Origin: Gammaproteobacteria bacterium
GTDB taxonomy: Bacteria > Pseudomonadota > Gammaproteobacteria > Steroidobacterales > Woeseiaceae
NCBI GenBank assembly: GCA_029861535.1
Contig: JAOTZC010000020.1
Coordinates: 1 to 43,374 of the forward strand
DNA: 43,374 nucleotides
Direction: 5' to 3'
The position numbers and the translations under genes are program-made. This document shows positions 1-9,330 of this stretch, one piece after another. Below the pieces are notes generated by a model. It did not search any database, was not told the DNA's origin, and was given only the letters and a program-made list of their open reading frames with translations. How positions within the stretch are numbered: the first letter of the stretch is position 1; the number at the start of each line of letters is the position of its first letter.

Positions 1-2124
1 CTTCCACAACGCTTCGCGACGGATCGCATTGTCAGTCGTCTCTGCCATCGAGATGCGCTCGAATTCGCGGGCTGCTTCGATCCCACGGCCCGACTCAAGG
101 TAGGTCACGGCGAGTTTTTGCGTGACATCGTCGGCGAATTCGCTGTCTGGATAGTCATTGCGGAAGTTCTCGAGCACACCAGAGGCGCGGTCCCAAGCCT
201 GCAGATTGATCAGCGCAGCGGCGGCGTCGTATTCGGCCGTCGCACGAATATCGGAATCCGGAACAACTTGACCGAGGCGCGTGAAGTGCGCGACAGCGTT
301 TTCGAGATCTCCCGTGTCGCGCGCCTGTTCGCCCTGCTTATAGATCGACGATGCAATACGATCCTTGATGTCCTGTTCGGCTTGTAAATCATCGGGCGGC
401 GTAAACGTACGCAACTTGTAATAGGCCTTCTCCGCCTCGACGAAGTTTGCGATATCGAACTGTGAATGCGCGATAACGGTCCACGCAGTTCGAGCCAGCG
501 GCGGGTCCACGGGTGGCTGCTTGGCCACGACCGCCTGACCGACTGCAATCGCAAGGTCAAACTGCTGTTGTTTGAACAGGTCCTCGGCGACCGTCGTCAA
601 TACGGCGCCAGATTCCGGGTGCTCCGGATAAGTATCGGCGAAGCGAAGGCCGCTATCCAAGTAGGCCCGATGCCATTCGTCGCGCATCGCGCCGTCAAGC
701 GTCTCTTCATGCTGCCGATACGCCAATAAAGCCGCATATCCGGCCTCAGCGGATTTGTCGTGAATCGGATAGGCGTACGCGGTGCGTTCATATTCGGTTT
801 TTGCGTCTTCGAAGTCCTGGCTTTCGAACAGGATCTCAGCAAGCAAGAAGTTGGTATTCGCGCTGTCGGGATCTTCCGGGAAAAACGCAAGGTATTTGCG
901 GTACCAACGTGCCGCCTCCTGATAGTCGCTGCGCTTGTCTTCTTTCTGCGCTTCGGCGTGGTAATACTGCGCCAAGTCTGTAAGGTTTGCCTTCAAATGC
1001 GCTTTGACGGCTGTATTTTCTTCGACCGGATTTCGTACCCAGAATTCGCCATCCATGCCGTAGCGCTCGACAAACCCCTTCTTGCCCTCCAGCACCAGAG
1101 TCGGGAAACCACCTCGCTTATACGCCTCGATCACTTCTACTTGTAATAACGGGGCCTTTGGATGGAATGGATCCTGACCAACAAACGCTTCATAGGTCTC
1201 GGCTGCATCGACAAATCGTTCCTTATTGAGATACAGGTCGCCAAGATTCATGTAGATGATGTATGCGTAGTCCGGCTGACCGTTGGCGATCATAAAGTCG
1301 TCGATACTTTTGGCGCCTTCCATATACGAGAAGCTAATCGACAAAACGCGGAACGTATCCTCGACAATTTCCTGCTCCGCCCGGCTTAGTTCCTCAAGAC
1401 GATTCTCGCCCTCATGCAATTCAATATCGCCGATCTTGCGATCGAGCAAAACAAAGAACGGCGTGAGGCTATCTTGGTGCCAGGCAAGCTTGAACTGCGA
1501 CCAGCCAAGTTTGTACAAGGCCTGTTCGTAAAACCGCGATGCATCACCGTAGTCCATGACGGCCTGGTACGCAGCCTCGGCATCGTTGTAATTCTTGCGA
1601 AGGAATAACATCTCCCCGCGGCGGAACTGCACCTCATCGATAATCGGCGTATCGGGGTAGCGTCGAATCAGTTGATTTAATGCGTCAAGCGATTCGTCGG
1701 TCTTTCCGCCCGTCTCATAACCGCGTGCAAGCTGATACAAAACCGTGTCGTTGCGTCGGTAATCCGGATACGCTTCCAACAGTTGCTGATAAAGGTCGAC
1801 TGCATTGTCGTAACCGCGGTCGTCGAGCGATTCGATATTGTCGCCGAGCTGCTCCGCTTCGGTTGCCTCCAGCTCCAGATCGCCGAGCCGTCGCATCGCC
1901 TCGGCACGAAGCTCCGGGTCGTCGGATACCAAATCAAGAAACGCCCGGTAGTTGTCACGGGCGAGATCCGAGCTGTTCAGAATCATATTGCCGGGACGAA
2001 TCTGTACGTGCCGACGTTCGAGGCTTTTGATCGTGTCCTTTTCCTCGATCTCGCGCGCATCGGCATCCGTGGCGTACAACCCGGCCACGCAAACAAACAG
2101 CACGATGTTAAAACGAAGGTTCAT
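1..2124 (-). CDS. TPR-repeat periplasmic protein, 3' end cut by window edge
   Basis: The frame is open from an ATG at 2124 to the left edge, giving 708 residues without a stop, so the C-terminus lies outside the window. Residues 1-23 form a signal peptide ending in an A-x-A-like site (DADA|RE), placing the protein in the periplasm. The rest is a string of helical TPR or Sel1-like units with repeated A-x-x-x-Y and 'YP-D' turns, for example near residues 105-260 and 420-700. No enzymatic motif is visible. The start overlaps the stop of the upstream TPR gene as ATGA, which implies translational coupling. TPR proteins of this kind act as scaffolds; in many proteobacteria such pairs sit beside MotA/TolQ/ExbB, ExbD and TonB- or AgmX-like genes, but those would have to lie beyond the left edge. 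Confidence 0.85.
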   Translation of the reverse strand, partial: MNLRFNIVLFVCVAGLYATDADAREIEEKDTIKSLERRHVQIRPGNMILNSSDLARDNYRAFLDLVSDDPELRAEAMRRLGDLELEATEAEQLGDNIESLDDRGYDNAVDLYQQLLEAYPDYRRNDTVLYQLARGYETGGKTDESLDALNQLIRRYPDTPIIDEVQFRRGEMLFLRKNYNDAEAAYQAVMDYGDASRFYEQALYKLGWSQFKLAWHQDSLTPFFVLLDRKIGDIELHEGENRLEELSRAEQEIVEDTFRVLSISFSYMEGAKSIDDFMIANGQPDYAYIIYMNLGDLYLNKERFVDAAETYEAFVGQDPFHPKAPLLQVEVIEAYKRGGFPTLVLEGKKGFVERYGMDGEFWVRNPVEENTAVKAHLKANLTDLAQYYHAEAQKEDKRSDYQEAARWYRKYLAFFPEDPDSANTNFLLAEILFESQDFEDAKTEYERTAYAYPIHDKSAEAGYAALLAYRQHEETLDGAMRDEWHRAYLDSGLRFADTYPEHPESGAVLTTVAEDLFKQQQFDLAIAVGQAVVAKQPPVDPPLARTAWTVIAHSQFDIANFVEAEKAYYKLRTFTPPDDLQAEQDIKDRIASSIYKQGEQARDTGDLENAVAHFTRLGQVVPDSDIRATAEYDAAAALINLQAWDRASGVLENFRNDYPDSEFADDVTQKLAVTYLESGRGIEAAREFERISMAETTDNAIRREALWK

Positions 2125-3992
2125 TCCGACACCTCGCCGACCGTCGCTGCGATGTCGTAAATGGCCGCTAGCGCGAAGCGTGCCTGGATCGTGTACACGT
2201 CCAGGCGTTCTTTCTGTGCTTGCAGTTCACCGACTGCAATTGATTGCAGATAGGCACGATGCGCGCTCATTTCGTCTTCGACGCGAATCTTCATGCCTTC
2301 GATGCGTGGATCGAGGCCATTGACCCGATCCGAAAACTCTACAAATTCGATCGGCTGCCGGCGCATCGACTCGTCAATTTGGCGACGAGCGCGTTGTGTT
2401 TCGACAAGCGCCTCACCAGTTTCACGAAGATCACGACGAATTCGCCACAGGCGCTCTTTAAAACTCTTTTCCAAGTTCCACTGCAAGACGCCTTTTAGAA
2501 GCGCAATCTTGTCACTTACTTCGGCGGCCTCGGGAATATTCGCCTGAAGTGACGGAGTCGCCTCAAGCCCGGTAATCTCGCCCCACATCTCGAACTCTTG
2601 TTCGGTGGCAAGCGCCAGCCAATCATTGCTTTCTTCAATGTCATTCAGCAGCGAATCGAATTCGAGTTTGCGATCGACCATGCCATCGAGATCTGCTCGT
2701 GCAAGCGCAGCCTGGGCACGCGGTAATCGATCATCGTAAGCCTGCTTGCGCGTATCGAGCATATTTCCATAGACGTCGACGCTTTGCTGCCATTCGTCTA
2801 GGTTGCGATGCATGTAACTTAAGTCGCGGTAATTCTTCAAGCCCTCCTGAAAAGCATGCGTCGACAATAGATGAAACAAGTAGCGCGCTTCAGGCCCTTC
2901 CGGCAGTTCTTCCATGCGCCAGTACCAGCCGGTGCTATCCAGTGGATTGTCCTCGACAAATTCGTCGAAGAACGACCCTGATTCGATGTGGCCGATGGTC
3001 CGATCAAGACGATTGCTTTCCTCGTAGAACGCCTCAATGGCATTCAAGTAGTGATCGGCAGCCTGACTGATTGAATCCAACTTCGCGAGTGCATACGGGA
3101 TCGCGAGCATCGATTCCTGCACCGCGGAATCTAACAGGTCGCGACTGCGAAGCTCCATCCACGGCACGAGTGCGCGCTGGTATGACTCGTTTTCTGCATC
3201 GGCCCAACCGACGCCAAGCAACGCTTTGTTCGAAAATGGGCCATCGAGCCGGACTCGCTGCAACGCGGGCTTCGCTGCCGCTGCTTGACCGTCCTGTAAC
3301 AGCGCGTAGCCCAAAGCCAAGTTGGCCTTGTCTCTGAGCGAGGTTAACTCCTCATTGAAAGGATCCATGTCGCCGAGGTCTGCCAGAATCTTCGCGGCCG
3401 CGTCAACTTGCCCATTACGCACCAATGCGACGCCAAGATTAAATTTCGCGTAACTGGCCCATTCGGTCTTTCCCTTCCAGCTCTGCAACAGGGCAATGGC
3501 CTGATCGTATTCCCGGTTATCGATCAAAATCTGTGCGCGCAGCATGAGTGCCTCACGCTGCAGGTTCTTCGGTAACTCTCCTTGGATCCGATCCAGCGCT
3601 TGCTGAGATTGCTGCAGGTAACCACGCTGCTTCCAGATTTTGGCGAGAAAAAACCACGTGCGATCGCGAACTTCGGGATTGACGTTATTGGCAAGCAGGC
3701 GTTCGAAGATTCGTGCCGCTTCTAGGTGGTGTCCATAGGACAAATACATGCCGCCAAGCAGTAATTCCGATTCGTCGATGTGATTGTCGAGACTGGACTG
3801 AGATTGCGCCGCTAGCGTGCGGACGATCGCCGGAAAATAGTCTTCCTGATAGAAATAGAACAGGACCTCGCCATAGTGTGCGTCCTTGACGACGATAGGC
3901 TCCGAATCGTCAGCCGCACGCGTCGTCGTAGGCGGAAATAGAAGTACCAGGCAAAGACTAAGCGTGGCAGCAATAGAGCGACCGTTCGGCAA
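2121..3992 (-). CDS. TPR-repeat periplasmic protein
   Basis: A 623-residue exported protein. Residues 1-27 look like a signal peptide (positive start, hydrophobic stretch LSLCLVLLFPP, cleavage after TRAA). TPR-like helical pairs fill residues 40-320, and a long, probably coiled-coil, Glu/Arg-rich segment follows at about 410-600. No catalytic motif is seen. The gene starts 3 bases after the stop of the coiled-coil gene upstream and ends in an ATGA overlap with the next TPR gene, so the three form one translation unit. Its role is inferred to be scaffolding in an envelope complex; the partners are not identified here. Confidence 0.85.
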   Translation of the reverse strand: MPNGRSIAATLSLCLVLLFPPTTTRAADDSEPIVVKDAHYGEVLFYFYQEDYFPAIVRTLAAQSQSSLDNHIDESELLLGGMYLSYGHHLEAARIFERLLANNVNPEVRDRTWFFLAKIWKQRGYLQQSQQALDRIQGELPKNLQREALMLRAQILIDNREYDQAIALLQSWKGKTEWASYAKFNLGVALVRNGQVDAAAKILADLGDMDPFNEELTSLRDKANLALGYALLQDGQAAAAKPALQRVRLDGPFSNKALLGVGWADAENESYQRALVPWMELRSRDLLDSAVQESMLAIPYALAKLDSISQAADHYLNAIEAFYEESNRLDRTIGHIESGSFFDEFVEDNPLDSTGWYWRMEELPEGPEARYLFHLLSTHAFQEGLKNYRDLSYMHRNLDEWQQSVDVYGNMLDTRKQAYDDRLPRAQAALARADLDGMVDRKLEFDSLLNDIEESNDWLALATEQEFEMWGEITGLEATPSLQANIPEAAEVSDKIALLKGVLQWNLEKSFKERLWRIRRDLRETGEALVETQRARRQIDESMRRQPIEFVEFSDRVNGLDPRIEGMKIRVEDEMSAHRAYLQSIAVGELQAQKERLDVYTIQARFALAAIYDIAATVGEVSE

Positions 3993-3995
3993 TGG

Positions 3996-4595
3996 TCACT
4001 CCCATTCCTTGATTTCGAACTCGGGCTGCTGCTTCTTGACCCGGTCGGTGATCTCCAGCTCCAGATATTTGGCACCGATGCCTTTGTCGATTTGAACCGT
4101 CGCGCCGCGGCGATAGTCACGCGTGTGTGGACCCTGCCCGGTAAATATCGCGATCAGTTCGTGTTCCCCAGTCTTGAGATTCGCCATATGAACGCGGTGC
4201 ACCCCGCCACGCAGCAACGCATCGACTTCACGATCCGTGTACAAATAGTTCGCAACTTCCTTGCCGTCGACTTTGAGACTGACAGAATCGAGCTTGAAGT
4301 ATTCACCAACGTCCATTGAGATAAAAAACGCAACTTGTGAATTGGCCGGAAATAACAGCTCTTCCTCGAGCAGGAACAGGTCGCGATTTAAGTCGAGCAC
4401 CTCTTTCTTCAGCGACTGCACGTCGTTGTCGAGGGCGCGGAATTTGTCACGCGATTCAGATTCGGCCGCCGCGACTGTCGTCGCTTCTGCTATCGCGGCG
4501 TCGGCGTCCATGGGCGCCGATTCCTGCGCAATCGTAGCGGCACTCGATATCAATAAGAGTGCCGGCGCGAAACACAATGTTTTAACCAACGTCAC
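3996..4595 (-). CDS. Exported coiled-coil protein of unknown function
   Basis: A 199-residue protein starting with GTG at 4595, preceded by a good Shine-Dalgarno (GAGGAG about 7 bases upstream). Residues 1-23 are a signal peptide (cleavage near IAQ|ES). Residues 35-80 form a Glu/Leu-rich coiled coil. The C-terminal 110 residues alternate beta-type segments and resemble a small beta-sandwich (V-D-G-K-E-V ... G-x-H-x-x-x-M ... G-E-H-E-L-I-A). Despite its regular place in front of TPR genes I do not recognise a biochemical function, and I see no DNA-binding helix-turn-helix. It lies between the thioredoxin gene (61-base gap) and the two TPR genes (3-base gap), so it probably belongs to the same envelope complex. 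Confidence 0.8.
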   Translation of the reverse strand: MTLVKTLCFAPALLLISSAATIAQESAPMDADAAIAEATTVAAAESESRDKFRALDNDVQSLKKEVLDLNRDLFLLEEELLFPANSQVAFFISMDVGEYFKLDSVSLKVDGKEVANYLYTDREVDALLRGGVHRVHMANLKTGEHELIAIFTGQGPHTRDYRRGATVQIDKGIGAKYLELEITDRVKKQQPEFEIKEWE

Positions 4596-4656
4596 GTTCT
4601 CTCTCCTCAGAACTTAAAGACGGTGACTGCTTTCGCAGGCACCATGCAGTTTGTGA

Positions 4657-5157
4657 CTATTCCCGCAACAATGAGCGGACCTGATCGAGATATTTTTCTT
4701 CGTAGCCAGGCTTGTAACCCTGATGAACGAAGCGCACGTTGCCCTCACGATCGACGAGCACCGTTACCGGCATCGCATCAACGTCGTACAACTTACTAAC
4801 TTCCTTGCGGGAGTCGAACAGCACTGGGAAATTTACGCCGAGTTCATGAATCATGTTCATCGCACGACTGGAATCATCGTCAATATTGACGCCGAGCAAA
4901 TTGAAACCAACACGCTCGTAGCGTGTGTAGAGCTCGTCCAGTAGCGGCATTTCCTGACGGCAGGGACCGCACCACGTCGCCCAGAAGTTGATCATGACGA
5001 CATCGCCACGGTATTCCGAGAGCCGCAGGTTCTCACCGGTCGAGCTCTTCAATGCAAAGTCTGGAGCGGGCCGACCCGTCAGTCCTGACGCGGCAAGGCT
5101 GCTCGCTGCAAATGCGGCTAGCGCCAATCCTGTGAGTATTTTCCTAATCTTCATCAT
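4657..5157 (-). CDS. TlpA/ResA-type periplasmic thioredoxin
   Basis: A 166-residue exported thiol-disulfide oxidoreductase. Residues 1-22 are a signal peptide. The thioredoxin fold carries the active site W-C-G-P-C (within WATWCGPC), the TlpA/AhpC-TSA insertion, and the cis-proline loop A-M-P-V-T. Such proteins reduce disulfides in periplasmic clients, for example during cytochrome maturation, but no cytochrome-maturation gene is nearby. An AAGGAAG ribosome site lies just before the ATG at 5157; a second ATG follows at 5154. It is the first gene of the minus-strand run that leads into the TPR genes, so its client may be one of those exported proteins (inference). Confidence 0.9.
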   Translation of the reverse strand: MMKIRKILTGLALAAFAASSLAASGLTGRPAPDFALKSSTGENLRLSEYRGDVVMINFWATWCGPCRQEMPLLDELYTRYERVGFNLLGVNIDDDSSRAMNMIHELGVNFPVLFDSRKEVSKLYDVDAMPVTVLVDREGNVRFVHQGYKPGYEEKYLDQVRSLLRE

Positions 5158-5602
5158 TCGCTTCCTTAGTGTTAACTACCTGATTCCGTTCGGGTCAAAC
5201 AGCCGTGGACCGACGTCGCCGCCGCACGCCTTTGTGCATGGTGACAGTCGGGGCCTTAGGTGGCCGTGATTATCGTCACAAATGACCCGACTGCCTCAAC
5301 ATAAGTCGACGTCCGGATGACGCCCGTACTGCGCTTCTCACGTTCTGATTGAGGGCCTCTGTAACTCGGACAGCCCGCGGACGCGATCGTGCCAGATTAC
5401 GTTAAGTCGCTGTCTTTCCCAGAGTTTTTCGAGTGCGCGCAAACACTCGTGCCCGGCCAGCTCTGAATGCATGAAAAGCATTTGGAGCAGAATCCCTATG
5501 ATAGGCAAATCAAGCTGTATTTAAAGTGAAAACGCGTCGGCTTTCGGCGACAGATTGGGACTTTTTTGCAGACGTCTGTCGTCGGATGGCGACCGCGGCG
5601 CG
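5158..5602. other. 445-base intergenic region without a convincing gene
   Basis: This gap lies between the end of apbE and the start of the thioredoxin gene, both on the minus strand. I find no RNA gene or strong terminator. On the minus strand there is an ATG-started 47-codon reading frame (5481 to 5338) without an obvious ribosome site. A short palindrome (CAGACGTCTG) sits next to an A/T run near 5564-5580, about 25-40 bases past the apbE stop; it is too small and lacks a loop for a normal terminator. The promoter of the thioredoxin-TPR run should lie here, but I cannot point to a clear -35/-10 pair. Confidence 0.6.
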
Positions 5603-6646
5603 CTAAGGCTCGAGCTCGTTGGCTTCGGGCTGCCTTAGCCCATCTGAATAGTAGATTTGACCGTCCGCGTCGATCACGACGCTCTCGTAGTCCGGCAGAC
5701 CGGCAATCAGCTTCAGTCCAAGGTCCACGCCCATCACGAAAACCGAGGTCGACAACGCATCTGTCATGACCGCGTGCGGCCCGAAGACCGTCGCGCTGTG
5801 CACGCCAGCGGCCGGCGCCCCTGTACTGGGCTGAATGATGTGGTGATAGCGAATTCCATCTTCGTCGAAGAAGCGCTCGTAGTCACCGGACGTCGAAATC
5901 GCCTCATCTTCCAGCGGCAGAGATATGGCGACCTCGCCGTCGCCACGTGGATCACGGATACCGATCATAAACGGACGTCCGCGACGATCGCCGAGCAAGC
6001 GAGAGTCTCCGCCCGCCGTCACGACGCCATTTTCGACACCCTCTTTTCGCAAGATATCAACGCCACGTTCGACGACGTAGCCTTTGGCAATGCCGCCAAG
6101 GTTTATGCGCACACCCTGTTTTTGAAACCGAACTGTCGAATTCATGTTATCGAGCTCGACAAGCCGATAGTCAATGCGCTGCCGTTCACGCTCGATGGTC
6201 TCGTCATCGGGTCGACGTCGTTCGCGAAAATTGTAGTGTTGACCGACGCTGTCATAGGTAATGTCAAAGGCGCCTCGGGTCAGCACAGAAATGTCGAGCG
6301 CCTGCTGGATCAGATGAAACAGCTCGAAGTCGGCAAACACCGCCTCATCGGCTGCGCGTCGATTGATATCCGAGATGCGGCTGCCTTCCTTATAAGTACT
6401 CATCATTTCGTCGATTCGCGAGGCTTCGTCGAACACTGCGTCAACAATCCGCTGGCCTTCTAGCTCATCGTCGTGCCACAGATAAACACGGATCTCGGTA
6501 CCCATCAGCGGCCGCGCATCCCCAATCCATTCCGCGCTGACCGGCGTTGAAATCAACAAAATCAACACCATAGCTAGAGAAACCCGTTGCCGAGCGCTAT
6601 GCTTGGATTTAACAATCTCTAACAAGGAGCTGGACAGTGACTTCAT
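5603..6646 (-). CDS. apbE: FAD:protein FMN transferase (ApbE family)
   Basis: A 347-residue protein of normal ApbE length. ApbE enzymes split FAD and attach FMN covalently to a threonine of a target such as NqrB, NqrC or RnfG/D, in the periplasm and with Mg2+. Family motifs visible are PLMGTEIRV at the mature N-terminus, N-L-G-G-I-A-K-G-Y, the A-G-G-D-S-R-L-L-G loop, the H-H-I-I-Q-P-S-T-G segment and the metal-binding M-T-D-A-L-S-T. A hydrophobic stretch around residues 26-38 is the export signal. The start is uncertain: ATG 6646 gives a basic N-region and has AGGAAG upstream, but it overlaps the divergent lemA start by 10 bases; an internal ATG at 6571 is possible. No Nqr/Rnf target lies in the window. 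Confidence 0.93.
   Translation of the reverse strand: MKSLSSSLLEIVKSKHSARQRVSLAMVLILLISTPVSAEWIGDARPLMGTEIRVYLWHDDELEGQRIVDAVFDEASRIDEMMSTYKEGSRISDINRRAADEAVFADFELFHLIQQALDISVLTRGAFDITYDSVGQHYNFRERRRPDDETIERERQRIDYRLVELDNMNSTVRFQKQGVRINLGGIAKGYVVERGVDILRKEGVENGVVTAGGDSRLLGDRRGRPFMIGIRDPRGDGEVAISLPLEDEAISTSGDYERFFDEDGIRYHHIIQPSTGAPAAGVHSATVFGPHAVMTDALSTSVFVMGVDLGLKLIAGLPDYESVVIDADGQIYYSDGLRQPEANELEP
6624..6629 (+). promoter_or_regulatory. Ribosome binding site fixing the lemA GTG start
   Basis: AAGGAG sits 7 bases before the GTG at 6637. It supports a GTG start for lemA directly at the overlap with the divergent apbE start. Confidence 0.7.
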
Positions 6647-7227
6647 TCCTGATCTTCCTAGCCGTCTTGGCCATCATTGTGTTCTGGGCAATCGCAATGT
6701 ACAACCGACTGGTTAACGAACGAAATCGTGTTCGCAACGGGTTTGCGCAGATAGATGTACAACTGACACGGCGCTATGACCTAATTCCGAATCTCGTCGA
6801 GGCCGTAAAAGGCTACATGAAGCACGAGCGGGAAACTCTCGAAGCCGTCATTACCGCGCGTAATAATGCAGTATCCAGCCTCGATGCGGCGAAGGTCGAT
6901 CCGGCCAATGCCGAAGCCATCAAGAAGCTTGGTGCGTCCGAAGGTGCACTCGGCTCAATATTGGGACGCCTGTTCGCGCTATCAGAAGCCTATCCCGATC
7001 TGAAAGCCAATGAGAATATGATGCAGTTTCAAGAAGAGCTTGCGAGCACCGAAAACAAGGTTGCGTTTGCCCGCCAGGCCTTTAACGATACAGTGCTCAG
7101 TTACAACAATACGGTTGAGAACTTTCCGAACAACTTCATCGCCGGGATGTTCAGCTTTGATTCCGCAAGTTTTTTGGACATCGAGGCCCCCGAAGTACGC
7201 GAAGCTCCGGAAGTCTCGTTTACGTAG
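6637..7227 (+). CDS. lemA: LemA family protein
   Basis: A 196-residue membrane protein of typical LemA length. One N-terminal transmembrane helix (residues 3-20) is followed by the LemA signature: Y-N-x-L-V-x-x-R-N-x-V, then Q-I-D-V-Q-L-x-R-R-Y-D-L-I-P-N-L-V, and near the end A-R-Q-A-F-N-D-T-V-x-x-Y-N. The soluble part is a helical bundle. Its biochemical role is not settled; in many bacteria it is encoded beside an M48 metalloprotease, as here (66-base gap), which suggests a shared membrane quality-control or stress task. GTG start with a good Shine-Dalgarno. Confidence 0.95.
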   Translation: MTSFLIFLAVLAIIVFWAIAMYNRLVNERNRVRNGFAQIDVQLTRRYDLIPNLVEAVKGYMKHERETLEAVITARNNAVSSLDAAKVDPANAEAIKKLGASEGALGSILGRLFALSEAYPDLKANENMMQFQEELASTENKVAFARQAFNDTVLSYNNTVENFPNNFIAGMFSFDSASFLDIEAPEVREAPEVSFT

Positions 7228-7293
7228 TCCGAGCAAACCAACGTGTCCAGCGATGCCTATTCGTCGCTGGTCATTGATCAAGGTAGTGCTTAA

Positions 7294-9234
7294 TTGAACT
7301 TCTTTGACGCTCAGGATCGTGCGCGGCGCGCAAGCACGTGGCTGGTCGTGATTTACATACTCGCCACCGTGTTGATCGTCATCGGCGTCACAACAATTGT
7401 TGGTTTTGCGCTTTACAGCGTTTCAGATCCGGCATATGGCAGCACCGGTTTCAGTGCAGAACACGTGCCAGTATTGCTTGCAACCGCGTTGATTACCGCG
7501 CTTTTTATTTTTGGCGCCAGCCTTTTCAAGACCGCCGTACTGTCGGCTGGCGGCGGCCGCGTCGCGTCACAAATGGGTGGAACGCTGGTGCCGGCAGACG
7601 TCAGCGATCCATTGCGACGACGTTTGCGAAACGTTGTTGAGGAAATGGCGATCGCCTCCGGCGTCCCGGTTCCAGAAATATACGTACTCGAAGAGGAAAG
7701 CAGCATCAATGCGTTCGCCGCCGGTTTTGCGCCGGGCGATGCCGCGGTCGCCGTAACCCGCGGCACCCTGGAATTGCTTAATCGTGACGAGTTACAGGGC
7801 GTAATTGCGCATGAATTCAGTCACATACTGAATGGCGATATGCGATTGAATATCCGCCTGATGGGCGTGTTGTTCGGCATCCTCGTGCTCGGATTGATCG
7901 GGCGAATGATCGTACGTGGCGGCTATCATTCGAGCATCATCTCGAGCCGCCGCGACCGAAGCGCACCCGTTATCCTCGTTATCGGTATCGGCCTCGCAAT
8001 TCTAGGTGGCGTCGGCGTATTCTTCGCGCGCCTCATTAAGGCCGCCGTATCGCGCCAACGCGAGTATCTCGCGGACGCGTCAGCCGTGCAGTTCACTCGT
8101 CAGAGCAGCGGCATCGCCAATGCATTGAAAAAAATCGGCGGCTACACGCAATCGTCATATCTAACCGCAGCCGACCCGGAAGAAGTAAGTCACATGTTGT
8201 TCGGCAGCGGTTCAAAGCTGTTTGGACTGTTTGCAACCCACCCGCCATTGACAGAGCGCATCAAGGCGCTGGATCCGAGTTTTACTGACACAGATTACCC
8301 ACGTGTTGACGCTACCGCGCAACGAATGCGTGATGACGGCACTGATGCGGATGGGAGAATTGCAGGTCTTACGACGGCAATAGCATCTGGTGGCACCGTC
8401 GTACTCCCCGAATCGATCGCAGACACGGTCGGACATCCTGAAGTCGAGCACGTCGAGTACGCGCAACGATTGCGACTGGCGATTCCGCAGACACTTTATG
8501 ACGCAGCGCACTCAAGCGAATTTGCGTTTCTTCTTACGCTCGCATTGATTCTCGATCGAAAGGGCAAGACGCTCGACAGTCAGGTCAATCTAATAAGAGA
8601 AAGACTGGGTTCGGAGAGAACGGGATTAATTCAACGCTACTACGAAGAACTCGCTACGACTGGGGCTGAATTCCGCTTGCCACTGCTCGAAATTTCGTTT
8701 CCAGCACTCAAACTACGGCCAGCGCCTCAGCTCCAGTTTCTGGTTGAACTTGCCTCGCGCCTTATCGACATCGACGGTCAGGTTGACCTCTATGAGTACT
8801 GTTATTACCGGATTCTGATGAGCAGCTTGGGCCAGGCTATTGACCCTTCCGGGCGCCGCAACGCGCGCCGCTCGCGTCGCAAGGACCTGCGTCTGGCTGC
8901 CATCAATTTGCTGCTGATGGTCGCTGAACAGGGCCATGAATCGGATGCGGAACGCGACGCCGCGTTCCGCTCTGGCGCTGCCCTGCTCGGTGAATGGTCG
9001 AAAGAGCTCGCGGTAAGCCCGCGGGCGGCTGTGACCGTCGAATCTCTCGATCACAGCCTCGACGTATTGCTCGCACTGAATGGCAAAGGCCGCAGACAGC
9101 TGCTGCGGGCGGTCACAGCCGTCGCCGCGCACGACGAGCACCTCAGCGTGGCCGAAGCTGAGCTAATTCGGGTCGTCTGCGCGACTCTGGACTGCCCGCT
9201 ACCGCCGATTCTGGTCCGAAATTCCCCCTCCTAA
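7294..9234 (+). CDS. M48 family (HtpX-like) membrane metalloprotease with long C-terminal extension
   Basis: A 646-residue integral membrane zinc protease. It starts with TTG at 7294 (AAGGTAG about 10 bases upstream), and the N-terminus N-F-F-D-A-Q-D-R-A-R-R is characteristic of this subgroup. Membrane helices lie at about residues 17-41, 58-78, 188-206 and 226-246. The zinc site is HEFSH (173-177), with the third ligand Glu257 in REYLADASA. HtpX proper is about 290 residues; here residues 340-646 add a mostly helical domain with no motif I recognise. Paired with lemA upstream; the SYLF gene follows after 96 bases. Such proteases degrade misfolded membrane proteins. Confidence 0.93.
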   Translation: MNFFDAQDRARRASTWLVVIYILATVLIVIGVTTIVGFALYSVSDPAYGSTGFSAEHVPVLLATALITALFIFGASLFKTAVLSAGGGRVASQMGGTLVPADVSDPLRRRLRNVVEEMAIASGVPVPEIYVLEEESSINAFAAGFAPGDAAVAVTRGTLELLNRDELQGVIAHEFSHILNGDMRLNIRLMGVLFGILVLGLIGRMIVRGGYHSSIISSRRDRSAPVILVIGIGLAILGGVGVFFARLIKAAVSRQREYLADASAVQFTRQSSGIANALKKIGGYTQSSYLTAADPEEVSHMLFGSGSKLFGLFATHPPLTERIKALDPSFTDTDYPRVDATAQRMRDDGTDADGRIAGLTTAIASGGTVVLPESIADTVGHPEVEHVEYAQRLRLAIPQTLYDAAHSSEFAFLLTLALILDRKGKTLDSQVNLIRERLGSERTGLIQRYYEELATTGAEFRLPLLEISFPALKLRPAPQLQFLVELASRLIDIDGQVDLYEYCYYRILMSSLGQAIDPSGRRNARRSRRKDLRLAAINLLLMVAEQGHESDAERDAAFRSGAALLGEWSKELAVSPRAAVTVESLDHSLDVLLALNGKGRRQLLRAVTAVAAHDEHLSVAEAELIRVVCATLDCPLPPILVRNSPS

Positions 9235-9330
9235 GGCGGCCATGCGTTGGCAATGAGCCGATAAACGAATTGGCGTATCATTGGTCCCAGTATTCTTTAA
9301 ATCACTCGATCAGAGAAACGGAAAACGACT

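Noticed and set aside
5338..5481. A 47-codon ATG-started minus-strand frame in the intergenic region
   Set aside because: No ribosome site or recognisable motif; length is within chance expectation.
5564..5580. Terminator after apbE at the CAGACGTCTG palindrome
   Set aside because: The stem is at most 5 bases with no room for a loop.
9270..9296. Promoter TTGGCG-15-TATTCT before the SYLF gene
   Set aside because: Spacer of 15 is short and both hexamers are weak.
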